A stretch of 64,000 nucleotides of DNA from Sphingomonas mucosissima (lineage in GTDB: Bacteria; Pseudomonadota; Alphaproteobacteria; Sphingomonadales; Sphingomonadaceae): assembly GCF_002197665.1 (NCBI RefSeq), contig NZ_NBBJ01000005.1, positions 206,236-270,235 of the forward strand, read 5' to 3'. A program made the position numbers and the translations under genes. Numbering within the stretch: the first letter of the stretch is position 1; the number at the start of each line of letters is the position of its first letter. Below are positions 35,057 to 44,491 of the stretch, piece by piece. The notes below the pieces were generated by a model, which worked only from the letters and a program-made list of their open reading frames with translations, was not told the DNA's origin and did no database searches.

Positions 35057-36561
35057 GCGCCACTATCGCAAGCACTGCGACGATCGGATCGGCACCGCCC
35101 AGCCGGCGGCTGCGCACCGGCACCATGGCAAGCTATGGCTTTGGCGCTGCCGCTTATGGCGTAAAGGACTCCGGCTTCGGCACGTTTCTGCTGCTGTTCT
35201 ACAATCAGGTGATCGGCGTGCCGGCGGCGACCGTCGGCTTCGTCATCATGTGTGCGTTGATCATCGACGCGTTCATTGATCCGACGATCGGCGTCCTGTC
35301 CGATCGGACACGCACGAAATGGGGGCGGCGCCATCCGTGGCTCTACGGTTCGGCCCTGCCGATCATGCTTGGCTGGGTGCTCTTGTGGAACCCGCCGGAG
35401 AGCTCGCAGACAGCCACGCTCGGCTGGCTGTTCGCGGTGGCGGTGTTGGTGCGAAGCGCGGTCAGCGCCTATGAGGTGCCGAGCCAGGCGATGGCGGCGG
35501 AGCTCAGCTCCGACTATGACGAGCGTACTCGCATCATGGCCTATCGCTATCTGTTCGGCTGGGCCGGCGGGCTCGTGATGCTGATCGCGGCTTATTGGGT
35601 GTTCCTGTCGCCGACGCCGGAGGTGCCGAACGGGCTGTTGAACCGGGAGGGCTACAAGGGATTTGCGATCGCGGGTGCGCTGTTCATGGGACTTGCGATC
35701 CTTACGTCTGCGCTGGGAACGCATCGCGAGATCCCGAACCTGCCTTCGCCGGTTATTGAAAAGCAGACAGTTCGCCAAAGCTTCGCCGAGCTGCTTCAGA
35801 CCCTCCATAATAAGGCGTTTCTGATCCTGATGGCGGCGGGTCTGTTCGTGTACACGAACCAGGGCGTCACCTACGCGATCTCGAACTATCTCTACACCTA
35901 TGTCTGGCGCTTCACGACGGTGACGATCGCCGGGCTTACCCTCCCGACCTTTGTGCCGCTGAGCATCGTGTTGTTCAGTGGCGTCCTGGTCGCCTTCGTC
36001 GTGGCGCCGCGTATCGGGCAGTCGACCAGCAAGCCGAAGGCGGCGTCTACCGCTGCGGTGCTGGCGATCGCCATCGGCACGGCGCCTTATTGGCTGCGGC
36101 TCGCCGGTGTCTTTCCCGACGTTGGCAGCCCGGCGATGCTGCCGCTGCTGTTTGCAATGCTGGCGATGGGAACGGCGGCGAGCGTAACGGCGCACATTCT
36201 TGGTGCCTCCATGATGGCGGACGTTGTCGAAGACTCGGAACAGCGCACCGGGCGGCGTTCCGAAGGCGTCTTCTTCGCCGGTGGCTTCTTTATCCAGAAA
36301 TGCACCAGCGGCGTCGGCATCTTCGTCACGGGGTTGATCCTGTGGGCGGCGAGCTTCCCTGAAAAAGCGGTGCCGGGTCAGGTGCCGGTGGAGGTGCTCG
36401 ATCGCCTCACCATCATCTACATCGTGGCGGCCACGTGCCTCGCGCTGATCGCGGCGGCATTGTATCGGGCATTTCCGTTCGGCCGGGCCGAACATACGGC
36501 TCGTCTCGAAGCATTGCGCATGCAAGCGCTTGATTCGGAGCGAATTGATCCCGTTCCCTAA
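35053..36561 (+). CDS. MFS transporter, glycoside-pentoside-hexuronide:cation symporter type
   Basis: A 502-residue twelve-helix carrier of the GPH (MFS_2) family. Typical motifs are IIDAFIDPTIGVLSDRTRTKWGRRHPW near residue 70-100 (an Asp-rich cation site) and the ERTRIMAYRYLFGW segment near 155. Sphingomonads carry many such symporters for sugars, steroids or other lipids, and the adjacent dehydrogenases suggest a hydroxylated substrate rather than a simple sugar; that is inference. It is coupled to the SDR gene by a four-base overlap. Confidence 0.9.
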   Translation: MSATIASTATIGSAPPSRRLRTGTMASYGFGAAAYGVKDSGFGTFLLLFYNQVIGVPAATVGFVIMCALIIDAFIDPTIGVLSDRTRTKWGRRHPWLYGSALPIMLGWVLLWNPPESSQTATLGWLFAVAVLVRSAVSAYEVPSQAMAAELSSDYDERTRIMAYRYLFGWAGGLVMLIAAYWVFLSPTPEVPNGLLNREGYKGFAIAGALFMGLAILTSALGTHREIPNLPSPVIEKQTVRQSFAELLQTLHNKAFLILMAAGLFVYTNQGVTYAISNYLYTYVWRFTTVTIAGLTLPTFVPLSIVLFSGVLVAFVVAPRIGQSTSKPKAASTAAVLAIAIGTAPYWLRLAGVFPDVGSPAMLPLLFAMLAMGTAASVTAHILGASMMADVVEDSEQRTGRRSEGVFFAGGFFIQKCTSGVGIFVTGLILWAASFPEKAVPGQVPVEVLDRLTIIYIVAATCLALIAAALYRAFPFGRAEHTARLEALRMQALDSERIDPVP

Positions 36562-36585
36562 GCGATAATCGCCGCTAGAATTGGC

Positions 36586-36613
36586 GTTGCAGGCGCTTCA
36601 TCGGCGCCGCAAC
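36586..36613 (+). terminator. possible terminator hairpin after the symporter gene
   Basis: GTTGC (36586-36590) and GGCGC (36592-36596) pair with GCGCC (36604-36608) and GCAAC (36609-36613) around a seven-base loop, with a single A bulge. No U tract follows. Confidence 0.4.
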
Positions 36614-36708
36614 ACCGTTCATCGGAATTGGTTCCCGCGCCTATTGGTTTTCTTGGACCATCCCCGTAGCCGGACTGCGACGAACATCCGTAGACCGGGG
36701 GGGTCGCA

Positions 36709-37290
36709 GTGACTTTCAAGAATTTTGGGGCGCGTTTTGCGCTTGTAGTATCGTGCGGCCTGATGACGGCGACCGCGGCAAATGCCCAGTTCTGGCAGTG
36801 CGCCCCTTATGCTCGCGAGATCTCGGGCATTCAGATCCATGGCAATGCCAATACTTGGTGGGGCCAAGCCGCCGGCAAGTATGAGCGTGGGAATGCTCCC
36901 AAGGTCGGCGCAGTGCTGTCCTTCCGCTCGACCGGTCGGATGCGCGTGGGCCATGTCGCCATGGTGAGCCAGGTCGTCAGCGACCGCGAGGTTCTTCTGA
37001 CCCATGCGAACTGGTCGCGGCGCGGCGGTATCGAGCGCAACGTGCGGGCGATCGACGTGTCGGACGCGGGCGACTGGAGCCTCGTGAAGGTGTGGTATGC
37101 GCCGCAGGGCGGGCTTGGCACCTCGAACTACCCGACCAACGGCTTCATTTACGGCAATGGCGCGGGCGGCACCTCGCCCGGCATCATGGCGGACGAGAAT
37201 GAGGGCGCCGACGAGACGCGGATCGCCAACCTGGCGATCGCTTCGGCAGCAGCAGCGCCGGTGCGCGGCGCAGTGACGCTCAGCAACTAA
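36709..37290 (+). CDS. secreted CHAP-domain amidase
   Basis: A 193-residue protein with a signal peptide ending near A26 and a CHAP (papain-like peptidoglycan amidase) domain. The catalytic cysteine is C31 in FWQCAPYAREISG, the histidine H82 in RVGHVAMV, with the HANW segment near 107. It probably cuts peptidoglycan in the periplasm. No SH3 or LysM cell-wall binding part is seen; the C-terminal 60 residues are low-complexity. The only candidate start with the signal peptide is a GTG, preceded by a G-rich run. It stands alone. Confidence 0.82.
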   Translation: MTFKNFGARFALVVSCGLMTATAANAQFWQCAPYAREISGIQIHGNANTWWGQAAGKYERGNAPKVGAVLSFRSTGRMRVGHVAMVSQVVSDREVLLTHANWSRRGGIERNVRAIDVSDAGDWSLVKVWYAPQGGLGTSNYPTNGFIYGNGAGGTSPGIMADENEGADETRIANLAIASAAAAPVRGAVTLSN

Positions 37291-37349
37291 GCGGTTACGC
37301 GGCCTCCCCACGGCACAGATCGGCCTCCCCCAGGCATTCGCTGGCGATA

Positions 37350-37370
37350 ATCGGCCTGGTGCCGGCCGAT
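37350..37370. terminator. short hairpin between the CHAP and msrB genes
   Basis: ATCGGCC (37350-37356) pairs with GGCCGAT (37364-37370) around a seven-base loop in the gap between convergent genes; on the plus strand TTGTCTG follows. Confidence 0.5.
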
Positions 37371-37377
37371 TGTCTGA

Positions 37378-37869
37378 TCAGGCCGGCCGGAAGACCATGG
37401 CGACGCCATTCATGCAGTAACGCTTGCCCGTGGGCGCCGGGCCATCGTCAAAGACATGGCCGAGATGACCGCCGCATCGCGCGCAATGCACCTCGGTTCG
37501 CGGGAGCCCCAGGGTGAAATCTCGCCTGGTCCCGACGGCCCCCTTCAACGGCGCCCAGAAGCTAGGCCAGCCGGTGCCGCTGTCGAACTTGGTCCGCGAG
37601 GAGAACAGGGGCTGGCCGCAGCCGGCGCAGGCGAAGGCGCCTGCGCGTTTCTCCTTATCGAGCGGGCTGGAGAAGGGGCGCTCGGTCGCTTCGCGGCGGA
37701 GCACGTTGAACGTCTGGGGCGACAGCTTCTGCCGCCATTGCGCCTCGCTTAGCCGTATCGGAAACGTTTCCGCTTCCGCTGGCGCCACCTTGCATGCGGC
37801 GACAAGAGCCGTTGCGGTGACGCTGCCCAGGCCCAGGAGCACGGCGCGTCGATGATAAGGCTGCTTCAT
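37378..37869 (-). CDS. msrB: peptide-methionine (R)-S-oxide reductase, exported form
   Basis: A 163-residue MsrB. The N-terminus HRRAVLLGLGSVTATALVAAC has a twin-arginine start and a possible lipobox (VAAC), suggesting export by Tat and attachment to a membrane. The zinc-binding CAGC and CARC pairs and the catalytic cysteine in RYCMNGVAM are present, as are GTGWPSF and HLGHVFDDG. It repairs methionine-(R)-sulfoxide in proteins outside the cytoplasm. The ATG at 37869 fits the signal; a longer frame to 38073 reads across the proA promoter. Confidence 0.92.
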   Translation of the reverse strand: MKQPYHRRAVLLGLGSVTATALVAACKVAPAEAETFPIRLSEAQWRQKLSPQTFNVLRREATERPFSSPLDKEKRAGAFACAGCGQPLFSSRTKFDSGTGWPSFWAPLKGAVGTRRDFTLGLPRTEVHCARCGGHLGHVFDDGPAPTGKRYCMNGVAMVFRPA

Positions 37870-38071
37870 GAGGAGCAATATAGGGTGGCGATCTCGGTCT
37901 CCCATCCCACACGCGGACCCGCCGCGCGTTGAGCGATGCTCGAGCCCGTTGCGTTGAACGGACCGCTTTGCGCTGACCGGCTTGTTGGCGCCAGCCGACG
38001 CATGTCTGGCTTTGCGGCTGTAGAGAAAGGCTGACTCGGCCGCGATCGGGGGGCATGCTAACCAGCCGGCC

Positions 38072-39340
38072 ATGCGGGACCATCACGACACTCAGGATTG
38101 CGGCGCCATGATCGCCGGCATGGCGGCGGAGGCGCGGCGGGCGGCGCTTCAGCTGGCGCGCCTTTCAACGGAGCAGCGCCGGGCGGGCCTGTTGCGGGCA
38201 GAGGAAGCGTTGCGCGGTGCGCGTGACGCTATTTTGGCCGCGAACGCGGCTGATGTGGCGCGGGCGGAGGCGGCGGGGCTATCGGCGGCCATGATCGACC
38301 GGCTGCGGATGGATGAGGCACGGATTGCCGGCATGGCGGCGGGCGTGGCGACGGTGGCGACGCTTGCCGATCCGGTCGGGCAAGTGATCGACACGGCGGT
38401 TCGCCCGAATGGTCTGGAGCTGTCGCGCATACGGGTGCCGATCGGGGTGATCGGCATCATCTACGAAAGCCGGCCCAATGTGACCGCCGATGCGGCCGCG
38501 CTGTGCGTGATGGCGGGCAATGCCGCGATCCTGCGCGGCGGTTCCGAGGCGACCCAGAGCAATGCCGCCATTCACCGTGCCTTTTGTGAAGGACTGAGCC
38601 GGGCCGGCATCCCGACCACGGCGGTGCAACTGGTGGAAACGACGGATCGGGCGGCGGTGGGCGCGATGCTGGCGGCGCACGGCGCGATCGATCTTGTGGT
38701 GCCGCGCGGCGGCAAGGGGCTGGTGGCGCGGGTCCAGGCCGAGGCGCGGGTGCCGGTGCTCGCCCATCTGGACGGGATCAATCACATCTTCGTTCATGCC
38801 TCGGCCGACAAGGACATGGCGACGCGGATCGTCGTCAACGCCAAGATGCGACGGACGGGCGTGTGCGGCGCGATGGAGACGTTGCTGATCGATGCGGCTT
38901 ACCCTGATCCTGCCGCCTTGGTGCAGGCGCTTGCCGAGGCGGGATGCGCGGTACGTGGCGACGCGCGCGTTTGCGCGATTGCCGCCGTGACGCCGGCCGA
39001 CGAGGCGGATTGGGACACCGAGTATCTCGATGCGATCTGCTCGGCGGCGATCGTGGATGGTCTCGATGGCGCGCTCGCGCATATCGGGCGGCATAGCTCC
39101 GGGCATACGGATGCGATCGTGGCGGCGGATGAGGCAATCGCGAACCGTTTCCTGGCCGAGGTCGATTCGGCCATCGTGCTTTGGAATGCGTCCACGCAGT
39201 TCGCCGACGGGGGTGAGTTTGGGCTGGGGGCGGAGATCGGCATTGCGACCGGCCGGTTGCACGCCCGCGGACCGGTCGCGCTCGAGGGACTGACGACCTA
39301 CAAATGGGTCGGCCGCGGCGCGGGGCAGGTGCGTAGCTAG
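38072..39340 (+). CDS. proA: glutamate-5-semialdehyde dehydrogenase (gamma-glutamyl phosphate reductase)
   Basis: A 422-residue aldehyde-dehydrogenase-fold enzyme of proline synthesis that reduces gamma-glutamyl phosphate with NADPH. The catalytic cysteine is C265 in RTGVCGAMETLLI, with GVIGIIYESRPNVT near 125-138 and GGSEATQSN near 157 for cofactor binding. The conventional N-terminus begins near M13 (38108), so the start at 38072 may be twelve codons too early; no ribosome site decides. The expected proB partner is not adjacent in this window. Confidence 0.93.
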   Translation: MRDHHDTQDCGAMIAGMAAEARRAALQLARLSTEQRRAGLLRAEEALRGARDAILAANAADVARAEAAGLSAAMIDRLRMDEARIAGMAAGVATVATLADPVGQVIDTAVRPNGLELSRIRVPIGVIGIIYESRPNVTADAAALCVMAGNAAILRGGSEATQSNAAIHRAFCEGLSRAGIPTTAVQLVETTDRAAVGAMLAAHGAIDLVVPRGGKGLVARVQAEARVPVLAHLDGINHIFVHASADKDMATRIVVNAKMRRTGVCGAMETLLIDAAYPDPAALVQALAEAGCAVRGDARVCAIAAVTPADEADWDTEYLDAICSAAIVDGLDGALAHIGRHSSGHTDAIVAADEAIANRFLAEVDSAIVLWNASTQFADGGEFGLGAEIGIATGRLHARGPVALEGLTTYKWVGRGAGQVRS

Positions 39341-39485
39341 AAGTTTTCGATCACCTTGATCCTGAGCTTCGAGGTGACGGCGGACCCGTGACCTGACGCA
39401 GACGGCCCAGGTGCAACCTTGGTTCTCCACCCCAGCCTTTGTGTCGATCCATGCACCTCAGCGAGGTGTCAGCCCACCGTGCTCC

Positions 39486-40763
39486 TCATCGTCCGCCAAG
39501 CCAGCGAAAGAAGCGTGGCACGGGGGCATGGCGGCTCATCCAGGCGCTGTAATCGCGATAGATCGGGTCTTCGCGCAGATGGCGCTCCTCGGTCCTGGCG
39601 CGCCAATAATAGATGCCGCTTACCGCCGCCAGGATCAGCGTCGCGCGGGCTGCGTCGACGAGCGTGCCGGTCGACAGCAGAGGCAGGGTGGAGAACCACC
39701 AGAAGAGGTTTTTCGTCAAATACGCCGGGTGGCGCGACCAGGCATAGGGTCCGTGAGTCAGGACGCCGCGATGCGTCAGATTCGAAAAGCGCAGGCCGAA
39801 CGCAACGGTCGCCCAGGCGTAGATGGCGGTGAGCAGCACCAGCAGGGCGCCGACGATGACCAATAATATCGGATAGCCCTGGAGCCATTGGCTCCATTCC
39901 GCGGTGCCGGGATGATAATCGAGCGGACCGCCCTGATTCATGAGGATGAAGGGCGGATAGCAGATCAGCGCCGCGGCCCAGCCGGCGGCATAGGGATTGG
40001 CGCTGCGGATGTGCGCGTCCAGCGGGCGCATCGTCAGCACATATCCGACAGTTGCGAACGCGACGTCGATCACGAACATGAACGTGATCAGCCAATTGGC
40101 GAGCGCCACGGGATCGGTCAGGATGCCAAAGGTCGGGGTCCGAATGAATTCGGCAAAGCCGGGGGGCACGATCGCCAGCATGAAGGCGAGGAAAAACGCC
40201 TTCACGGCCCAGGCGCGCAGATGGGCATAGATGAGCTCGGGCTCGGCGGTGTTCGTATGCGTCAGCCAGGCGCCGAGTGCCCACGCGCCGTCGCGCGGCT
40301 CGATCAGGCGTCGATCGAGCCACAGGACGTAGGGGATCGACAGCACGAACAGCAGCGGGGCGGCCGTTCCGAAGCACCACATGGCGAAGCGGAAATTGCC
40401 ATCCCAATAGAAGCGGCCGGTGCCGTAGATCAGCGCGATGCCCGCCCAAGTGGCCCACAGCCCCACGAGCTTGATCAGGCTGGTATCGATCGTCTCGCGC
40501 CAGGGACGCACCCGTGACCAGTCGATCCCGGTGGAAGGGCGGCGATGGACCTTGTCCACGATCAGCGACCAGAGCACCATTGGCACGCCGCACGCCAGCA
40601 GATTGACCAGGGCGGCATAAGGACCGTCCAGGCCATAGACGCGGGCCACCCCGATCCAGGCGATCAAGCCGACGAGGCCGGCGAGGCCGACGCCGTGCGA
40701 GACGGCGGAGGCAGGCCGCGGATCGGTGCGGTGCGTGGGAGCGGCGGCGACGTGCTGAGGCAT
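39486..40763 (-). CDS. ICMT/phospholipid methyltransferase-like integral membrane protein
   Basis: A 425-residue polytopic membrane protein with about nine to eleven helices. The C-terminal part carries the isoprenylcysteine carboxyl methyltransferase-like signature: GVLTHGPYAWSRHPAYLTKNLFWW, then RARTEERHLREDPIYRDY, which bind S-adenosylmethionine. The N-terminal 220 residues are an extra membrane region. Bacterial members methylate lipids or small substrates; target unknown. The ATG at 40763 is chosen; an upstream ATG at 40802 runs close to the divergent msrC gene. Confidence 0.78.
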   Translation of the reverse strand: MPQHVAAAPTHRTDPRPASAVSHGVGLAGLVGLIAWIGVARVYGLDGPYAALVNLLACGVPMVLWSLIVDKVHRRPSTGIDWSRVRPWRETIDTSLIKLVGLWATWAGIALIYGTGRFYWDGNFRFAMWCFGTAAPLLFVLSIPYVLWLDRRLIEPRDGAWALGAWLTHTNTAEPELIYAHLRAWAVKAFFLAFMLAIVPPGFAEFIRTPTFGILTDPVALANWLITFMFVIDVAFATVGYVLTMRPLDAHIRSANPYAAGWAAALICYPPFILMNQGGPLDYHPGTAEWSQWLQGYPILLVIVGALLVLLTAIYAWATVAFGLRFSNLTHRGVLTHGPYAWSRHPAYLTKNLFWWFSTLPLLSTGTLVDAARATLILAAVSGIYYWRARTEERHLREDPIYRDYSAWMSRHAPVPRFFRWLGGR

Positions 40764-40840
40764 GGGACGCGAGGCGTAGCACAGCAAAGGTAATCGCGGC
40801 ATGAAGGACGACACTCGCGTCGCGCTGCCTGCGCGACTAC

Positions 40841-41332
40841 ATGGCGCGCATGTACCAGTTCGATATTCAGGCCGGTGAAAAGGCCGAGCTCTACCGCGAC
40901 ATCCTGTCCGCTCTCGACGCGCTGACCGCCGACGAGCCTGATGCGGTTGCCAACATGGCGAATGCCGCAGCGCTGCTTTGGCAATATCTGCCTGATCTGA
41001 ACTGGGCGGGCTTTTACCGCATGGTCGCGGGCGAGCTGGTTCTGGGGCCGTTTCAGGGCAAGCCAGCCTGCATCCGTATCGCACTGGGCGCGGGGGTATG
41101 CGGGACAGCGGCGGCGACCGGGGAAACGCAGCTAGTCGCCGACGTGCATGCCTTTCCCGGGCACATCGCGTGCGACGCGGCGAGTGCGTCGGAATTGGTG
41201 GTGCCGATCGTTCATGGCGGGGTGGTGATCGGCGTGCTTGATCTCGATAGCCCCATTCCCTCGCGCTTCGATGCGGAGGACGCCAAGGGCGGGGAGGCGA
41301 TCGCCGCATTGCTGGCGGCCCGTATCGCGTAG
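40841..41332 (+). CDS. msrC: free methionine-(R)-sulfoxide reductase (GAF domain)
   Basis: A 163-residue GAF-fold enzyme reducing free L-methionine-(R)-sulfoxide. Three cysteines, C77, C87 and C111, sit at spacings 10 and 24, exactly those of E. coli fRMsr (C84, C94, C118), in ACIRIALGAGVCG and FPGHIACD. The LNWAGFYR and LVVPI segments support the GAF fold. An ATG at 40850 is a possible alternative start. With msrB it would cover free and protein-bound (R)-sulfoxides. Confidence 0.92.
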   Translation: MARMYQFDIQAGEKAELYRDILSALDALTADEPDAVANMANAAALLWQYLPDLNWAGFYRMVAGELVLGPFQGKPACIRIALGAGVCGTAAATGETQLVADVHAFPGHIACDAASASELVVPIVHGGVVIGVLDLDSPIPSRFDAEDAKGGEAIAALLAARIA

Positions 41333-41461
41333 CGGCGCCCGCCCGGCCTGCATCATTCCGGGACAGAGGCGATGGTGGAAGGGGCCTGGGCGAACTGGTA
41401 AACGGTTCGTCAACCGCGGCAATGCCGTGTGGGCGAATGGTGAGATCAGGGAGAATAGTCG

Positions 41462-42529
41462 ATGCGCGCGCATACGACGGCGGCGATGCTTGTGCTGGGG
41501 CTTACGGCGGCGGCGGCCAGCGGCCGCGAGCGCCCGGTTCTTCGCACCGGCCCTGGCAACACGGCACAAGCGGCAGGGACCGAGCTGGCGAGCGCCGGTC
41601 CTGTTGGAACTGCCCGCGTCGCGTCCAGCCGGGGCGACCTGAAGACGCCGCGGTGGGGCGGCCGCGTTCAAGGGCGCTGGTGGGCTGGATCGCGCGCGCC
41701 GGGCGGCTGGGGCGCTTATCAGCGGCCGCTGCGGGGCACGATGCTGCCGTCGTATTGGGCGGCGCCGCAATGGCGTGTTGACGATTGGTCCGGCTTCGAT
41801 CTTCCGCCGCCGCCCAATGGCTTTGCCTGGTCGCGGTATTACGATGACGCAGTGCTGGTCGATGGTCGCGGCGCCGTTCACGACACGATCGGCGGCGTGG
41901 ATTGGGATCAATTCGATGCGGAAGGCGTGGATTATGCCTACCGCGAGGATTGGGATGGGGATGGAGGCCGGGCCTATGTATCCGCACCTCCGGGCGCGCC
42001 TTATGCGGTGCCGGGGCGTGATCGCGCGGCTGTTGATACCGCACGGGCCGGTGAGCCTGGCGCTTCAACGACGATGGTCGCCCGTGGCGCACCGGAAGCG
42101 AGCGGAACGAGCCGCCAAGTCGTGACGGCGAGCTCTTCGGCGCGGGACGATCGGCGGGCGGCGCCGATGGCGCCCGGCGCCGGCTATCCGCCGGCGCCGC
42201 CGCGCGGTGCGCCTTACCCGCCCGCCGTTGCGACCCGCGCTGCCGCACCTGCTCCCGTGCTCGCACCGTCGCGCTCGGTGGCGGCTCCCGCGCCCGTCGT
42301 CACCCGCGCAAACGGCGTGACGGTGATCACGACCAGCTCGGCCGGCGCGCCCGGCGGCTATTACAGCAACGGCTATTATTATCCGGCGCCGCCGATCATC
42401 ACGGTGACGGTGAACGGCCAGCCGGTGGTGACCGCGCCGCCGAGCGAAACATGGGACGATGAGGTGACGTATACGCCGGAAAGCGGCGGCCGCGGGCGAA
42501 CGACCACCGTTCGATCCGCGACTCGCTGA
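41462..42529 (+). CDS. RcnB family domain secreted protein with Pro/Ala-rich tail
   Basis: A 355-residue secreted protein. The signal peptide covers about residues 1-20. The RcnB-like core lies near residues 65-155, with YWAAPQWRVDDWSGFDLPPPPNGFAWSRYYDDAVLVDGRG and a following acidic part VDWDQFDAEGVDY. The C-terminal 180 residues are low-complexity Pro/Ala-rich, then PIITVTVNGQPVV. Its function is unknown; it resembles the RcnB gene at 32222 only in the RYYxDAxLVD core. It stands alone. Confidence 0.77.
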   Translation: MRAHTTAAMLVLGLTAAAASGRERPVLRTGPGNTAQAAGTELASAGPVGTARVASSRGDLKTPRWGGRVQGRWWAGSRAPGGWGAYQRPLRGTMLPSYWAAPQWRVDDWSGFDLPPPPNGFAWSRYYDDAVLVDGRGAVHDTIGGVDWDQFDAEGVDYAYREDWDGDGGRAYVSAPPGAPYAVPGRDRAAVDTARAGEPGASTTMVARGAPEASGTSRQVVTASSSARDDRRAAPMAPGAGYPPAPPRGAPYPPAVATRAAAPAPVLAPSRSVAAPAPVVTRANGVTVITTSSAGAPGGYYSNGYYYPAPPIITVTVNGQPVVTAPPSETWDDEVTYTPESGGRGRTTTVRSATR

Positions 42530-42578
42530 CGCTGGACGGCGGCGGGCGATCCGGATCGCGCCGCCGGCTTCGGGCGGA

Positions 42579-43031
42579 TTAGCTCAGGCGGTCGATCGCG
42601 TCGCGATCAAGGTTGCCCGGGATGATCATCAGGGGGACCGGCAAGGTCCCTGCCTGACCCGCAAAGTGCGTGACGAGCGGCCCCGGCGTGCCATCAGCGG
42701 CGGCGCCGAGCACAAGCGCTGCGACCTGCGGATTGCCGGCGATTAATTCCCGGATGATCTTGGGCCCGTCGCCTTGCCGGACGGTGATCGAGGGGCGAAG
42801 GCCGGCCTCCTGCATCAGCGTGCCGGCCGCTTTGGCGACGAGGCCCTCGGCGCGCCGCCGCGCCTCGTCCTCGATGGTTGCCTGCACGCCGCCAAAGGCG
42901 ATGAATTCCTGTTGCTCCACCAAAGCGAGGATCTCGACGCCGCCCCCGGTCTTTACCGCGCGCCGCGCCGCGAACCGCAGCGCGATTTCCGCCTCCGGCG
43001 CATCATCGATAACCGTCAGATAGATGCGCAT
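42579..43031 (-). CDS. universal stress protein (UspA family)
   Basis: A 150-residue Usp-fold protein. It starts MRIYLTVIDDAPEAEIALRFA with the family's beta-alpha-beta opening, and the ATP-binding LVLGAAADGTPGPLVTHFAG segment near 105-125 resembles G-2x-G-9x-G(S/T), partly degenerate. It would be a cytoplasmic stress or survival protein. It is divergent from the pyruvate dehydrogenase E2 gene. Confidence 0.88.
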   Translation of the reverse strand: MRIYLTVIDDAPEAEIALRFAARRAVKTGGGVEILALVEQQEFIAFGGVQATIEDEARRRAEGLVAKAAGTLMQEAGLRPSITVRQGDGPKIIRELIAGNPQVAALVLGAAADGTPGPLVTHFAGQAGTLPVPLMIIPGNLDRDAIDRLS

Positions 43032-43143
43032 GCTTCTTCGGTAATCCCCAGCTCAGCCCGTGCTTATCTGCCTGCGGGGTTGACCGCGCAAGGCCTCGGC
43101 GCAAGAGACGGGGCGCTCCCCCCCAGGAACGCTGAGGACCCTC

Positions 43144-44490
43144 ATGTCGATCGAAATCAAGATGCCCGCGCTTTCCCCGACGATGGAGGAGGGAACGCTG
43201 GCGAAATGGCTGGTGAAGGAGGGGGACACCGTCAAGGCGGGTGACCTGATGGCCGAGATCGAGACGGACAAGGCCACCATGGAATTCGAGGCGGTGGACG
43301 AGGGCGTCGTCGCCAAGATCGTCGTGGCCGAAGGGACGGACGGCGTAAAGGTCGGCGACGTGATCATGCTGCTCAACGGCGAGGGCGAGGAAAGCGCGCC
43401 CGCGGCGCCGGCGCAGGCAGAGGCCAAGCCGGAGGCTACGCCCGAGAAGGCGCAACAGGTCGATGCGCCGGTTGATCGGGAAACCGGCGAGAAGGTTGCG
43501 CGCGATAACCCCGAAATAAAGCCGCAGCCGCAGCGTCAGGCGCAGCGCGCGGCGGCGCAGCCGGCGGACGGCGCGCGTTTGAAGGCCAGTCCGCTGGCGC
43601 GCCGCATCGCGGCCGAAAAGGGCGTGGATCTTGGCGCAGTGGCAGGGTCGGGGCCGAACGGGCGGATCGTGAAGGCCGATGTCGAGGGCGCACAGCCCGG
43701 CGTCGCGACGTCCGCGCCAAAGGCGGACGCTGCACCGGTTGCGTCTGCACCTGCTGCGCCTGCCGCAGCTCAAGCGCCGGCGCCGGCAGCGATCCCCGAT
43801 ATACCGCACGAGACGACTAAGCTCAGCAACATGCGCAAGACGATTGCGCGCCGCCTGACCGAATCGAAGCAGCAGGTTCCGCACATCTACCTCACGGTGG
43901 ACGTGCGCCTCGACAAGCTGCTGAAGCTGCGCAGCGAGCTGAACGACAGCCTTGCCGCGCGCGGCGTGAAGCTGTCCGTCAACGATCTGATGATCAAGGC
44001 ACTGGCGGTGGCATTGGTGCAGGTGCCCAAGTGCAACGTGATGTACACGCCCAACGAGCTCATCACGTTCAAGCGGGCGGACATTTCGGTGGCGGTGTCG
44101 ACCGCCGAGGGCCTGATCACGCCTGTCATCACCGAGGCGGACACGTCCTCGCTGTCGTCGATCTCCACCCGCATGAAGGACCTGGCTGCCCGTGCCCGCG
44201 ACCGGAAGCTGAAGCCCGAGGAATTCCAAGGCGGTACCGCCTCGCTCAGCAACATGGGCATGTACGGGATCAAGCAGTTCGAAGCGGTGATTAATCCGCC
44301 GCAGGGCATGATCCTGGCAGTGGGCGCCGGCGAAAAGCGGCCTTATGTGATCGACGATGCGCTGGGCATCGCGACGGTGATGAGCGCGACCGGCAGCTTC
44401 GACCATCGCGCGATCGATGGCGCGGATGGTGCCGAATTGATGCAGGCGTTCAAGGCGCTGTGCGAGAACCCGCTGGGGATGCTGGCCTGA
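43144..44490 (+). CDS. pdhC: pyruvate dehydrogenase complex E2, dihydrolipoamide acetyltransferase
   Basis: A 448-residue E2. The lipoyl domain (1-80) carries the lipoylated lysine K43 in [11 protein letters not shown]; an Ala/Pro-rich linker leads to the peripheral-subunit-binding domain (about 140-175, [10 protein letters not shown] to NGRIVKADV); the catalytic domain (about 220-448) has H421 and D425 in [10 protein letters not shown]. It accepts acetyl from E1 and makes acetyl-CoA. The E1 genes are not in this window. A 65-residue membrane protein gene and lpdA follow with gaps of one and three bases. Confidence 0.95.
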   Translation: MSIEIKMPALSPTMEEGTLAKWLVKEGDTVKAGDLMAEIETDKATMEFEAVDEGVVAKIVVAEGTDGVKVGDVIMLLNGEGEESAPAAPAQAEAKPEATPEKAQQVDAPVDRETGEKVARDNPEIKPQPQRQAQRAAAQPADGARLKASPLARRIAAEKGVDLGAVAGSGPNGRIVKADVEGAQPGVATSAPKADAAPVASAPAAPAAAQAPAPAAIPDIPHETTKLSNMRKTIARRLTESKQQVPHIYLTVDVRLDKLLKLRSELNDSLAARGVKLSVNDLMIKALAVALVQVPKCNVMYTPNELITFKRADISVAVSTAEGLITPVITEADTSSLSSISTRMKDLAARARDRKLKPEEFQGGTASLSNMGMYGIKQFEAVINPPQGMILAVGAGEKRPYVIDDALGIATVMSATGSFDHRAIDGADGAELMQAFKALCENPLGMLA

Positions 44491-44491
44491 C

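Noticed and set aside
35017..36525. 502-codon minus-strand frame
   Set aside because: It is antisense to the GPH symporter; the translation is highly charged and featureless.
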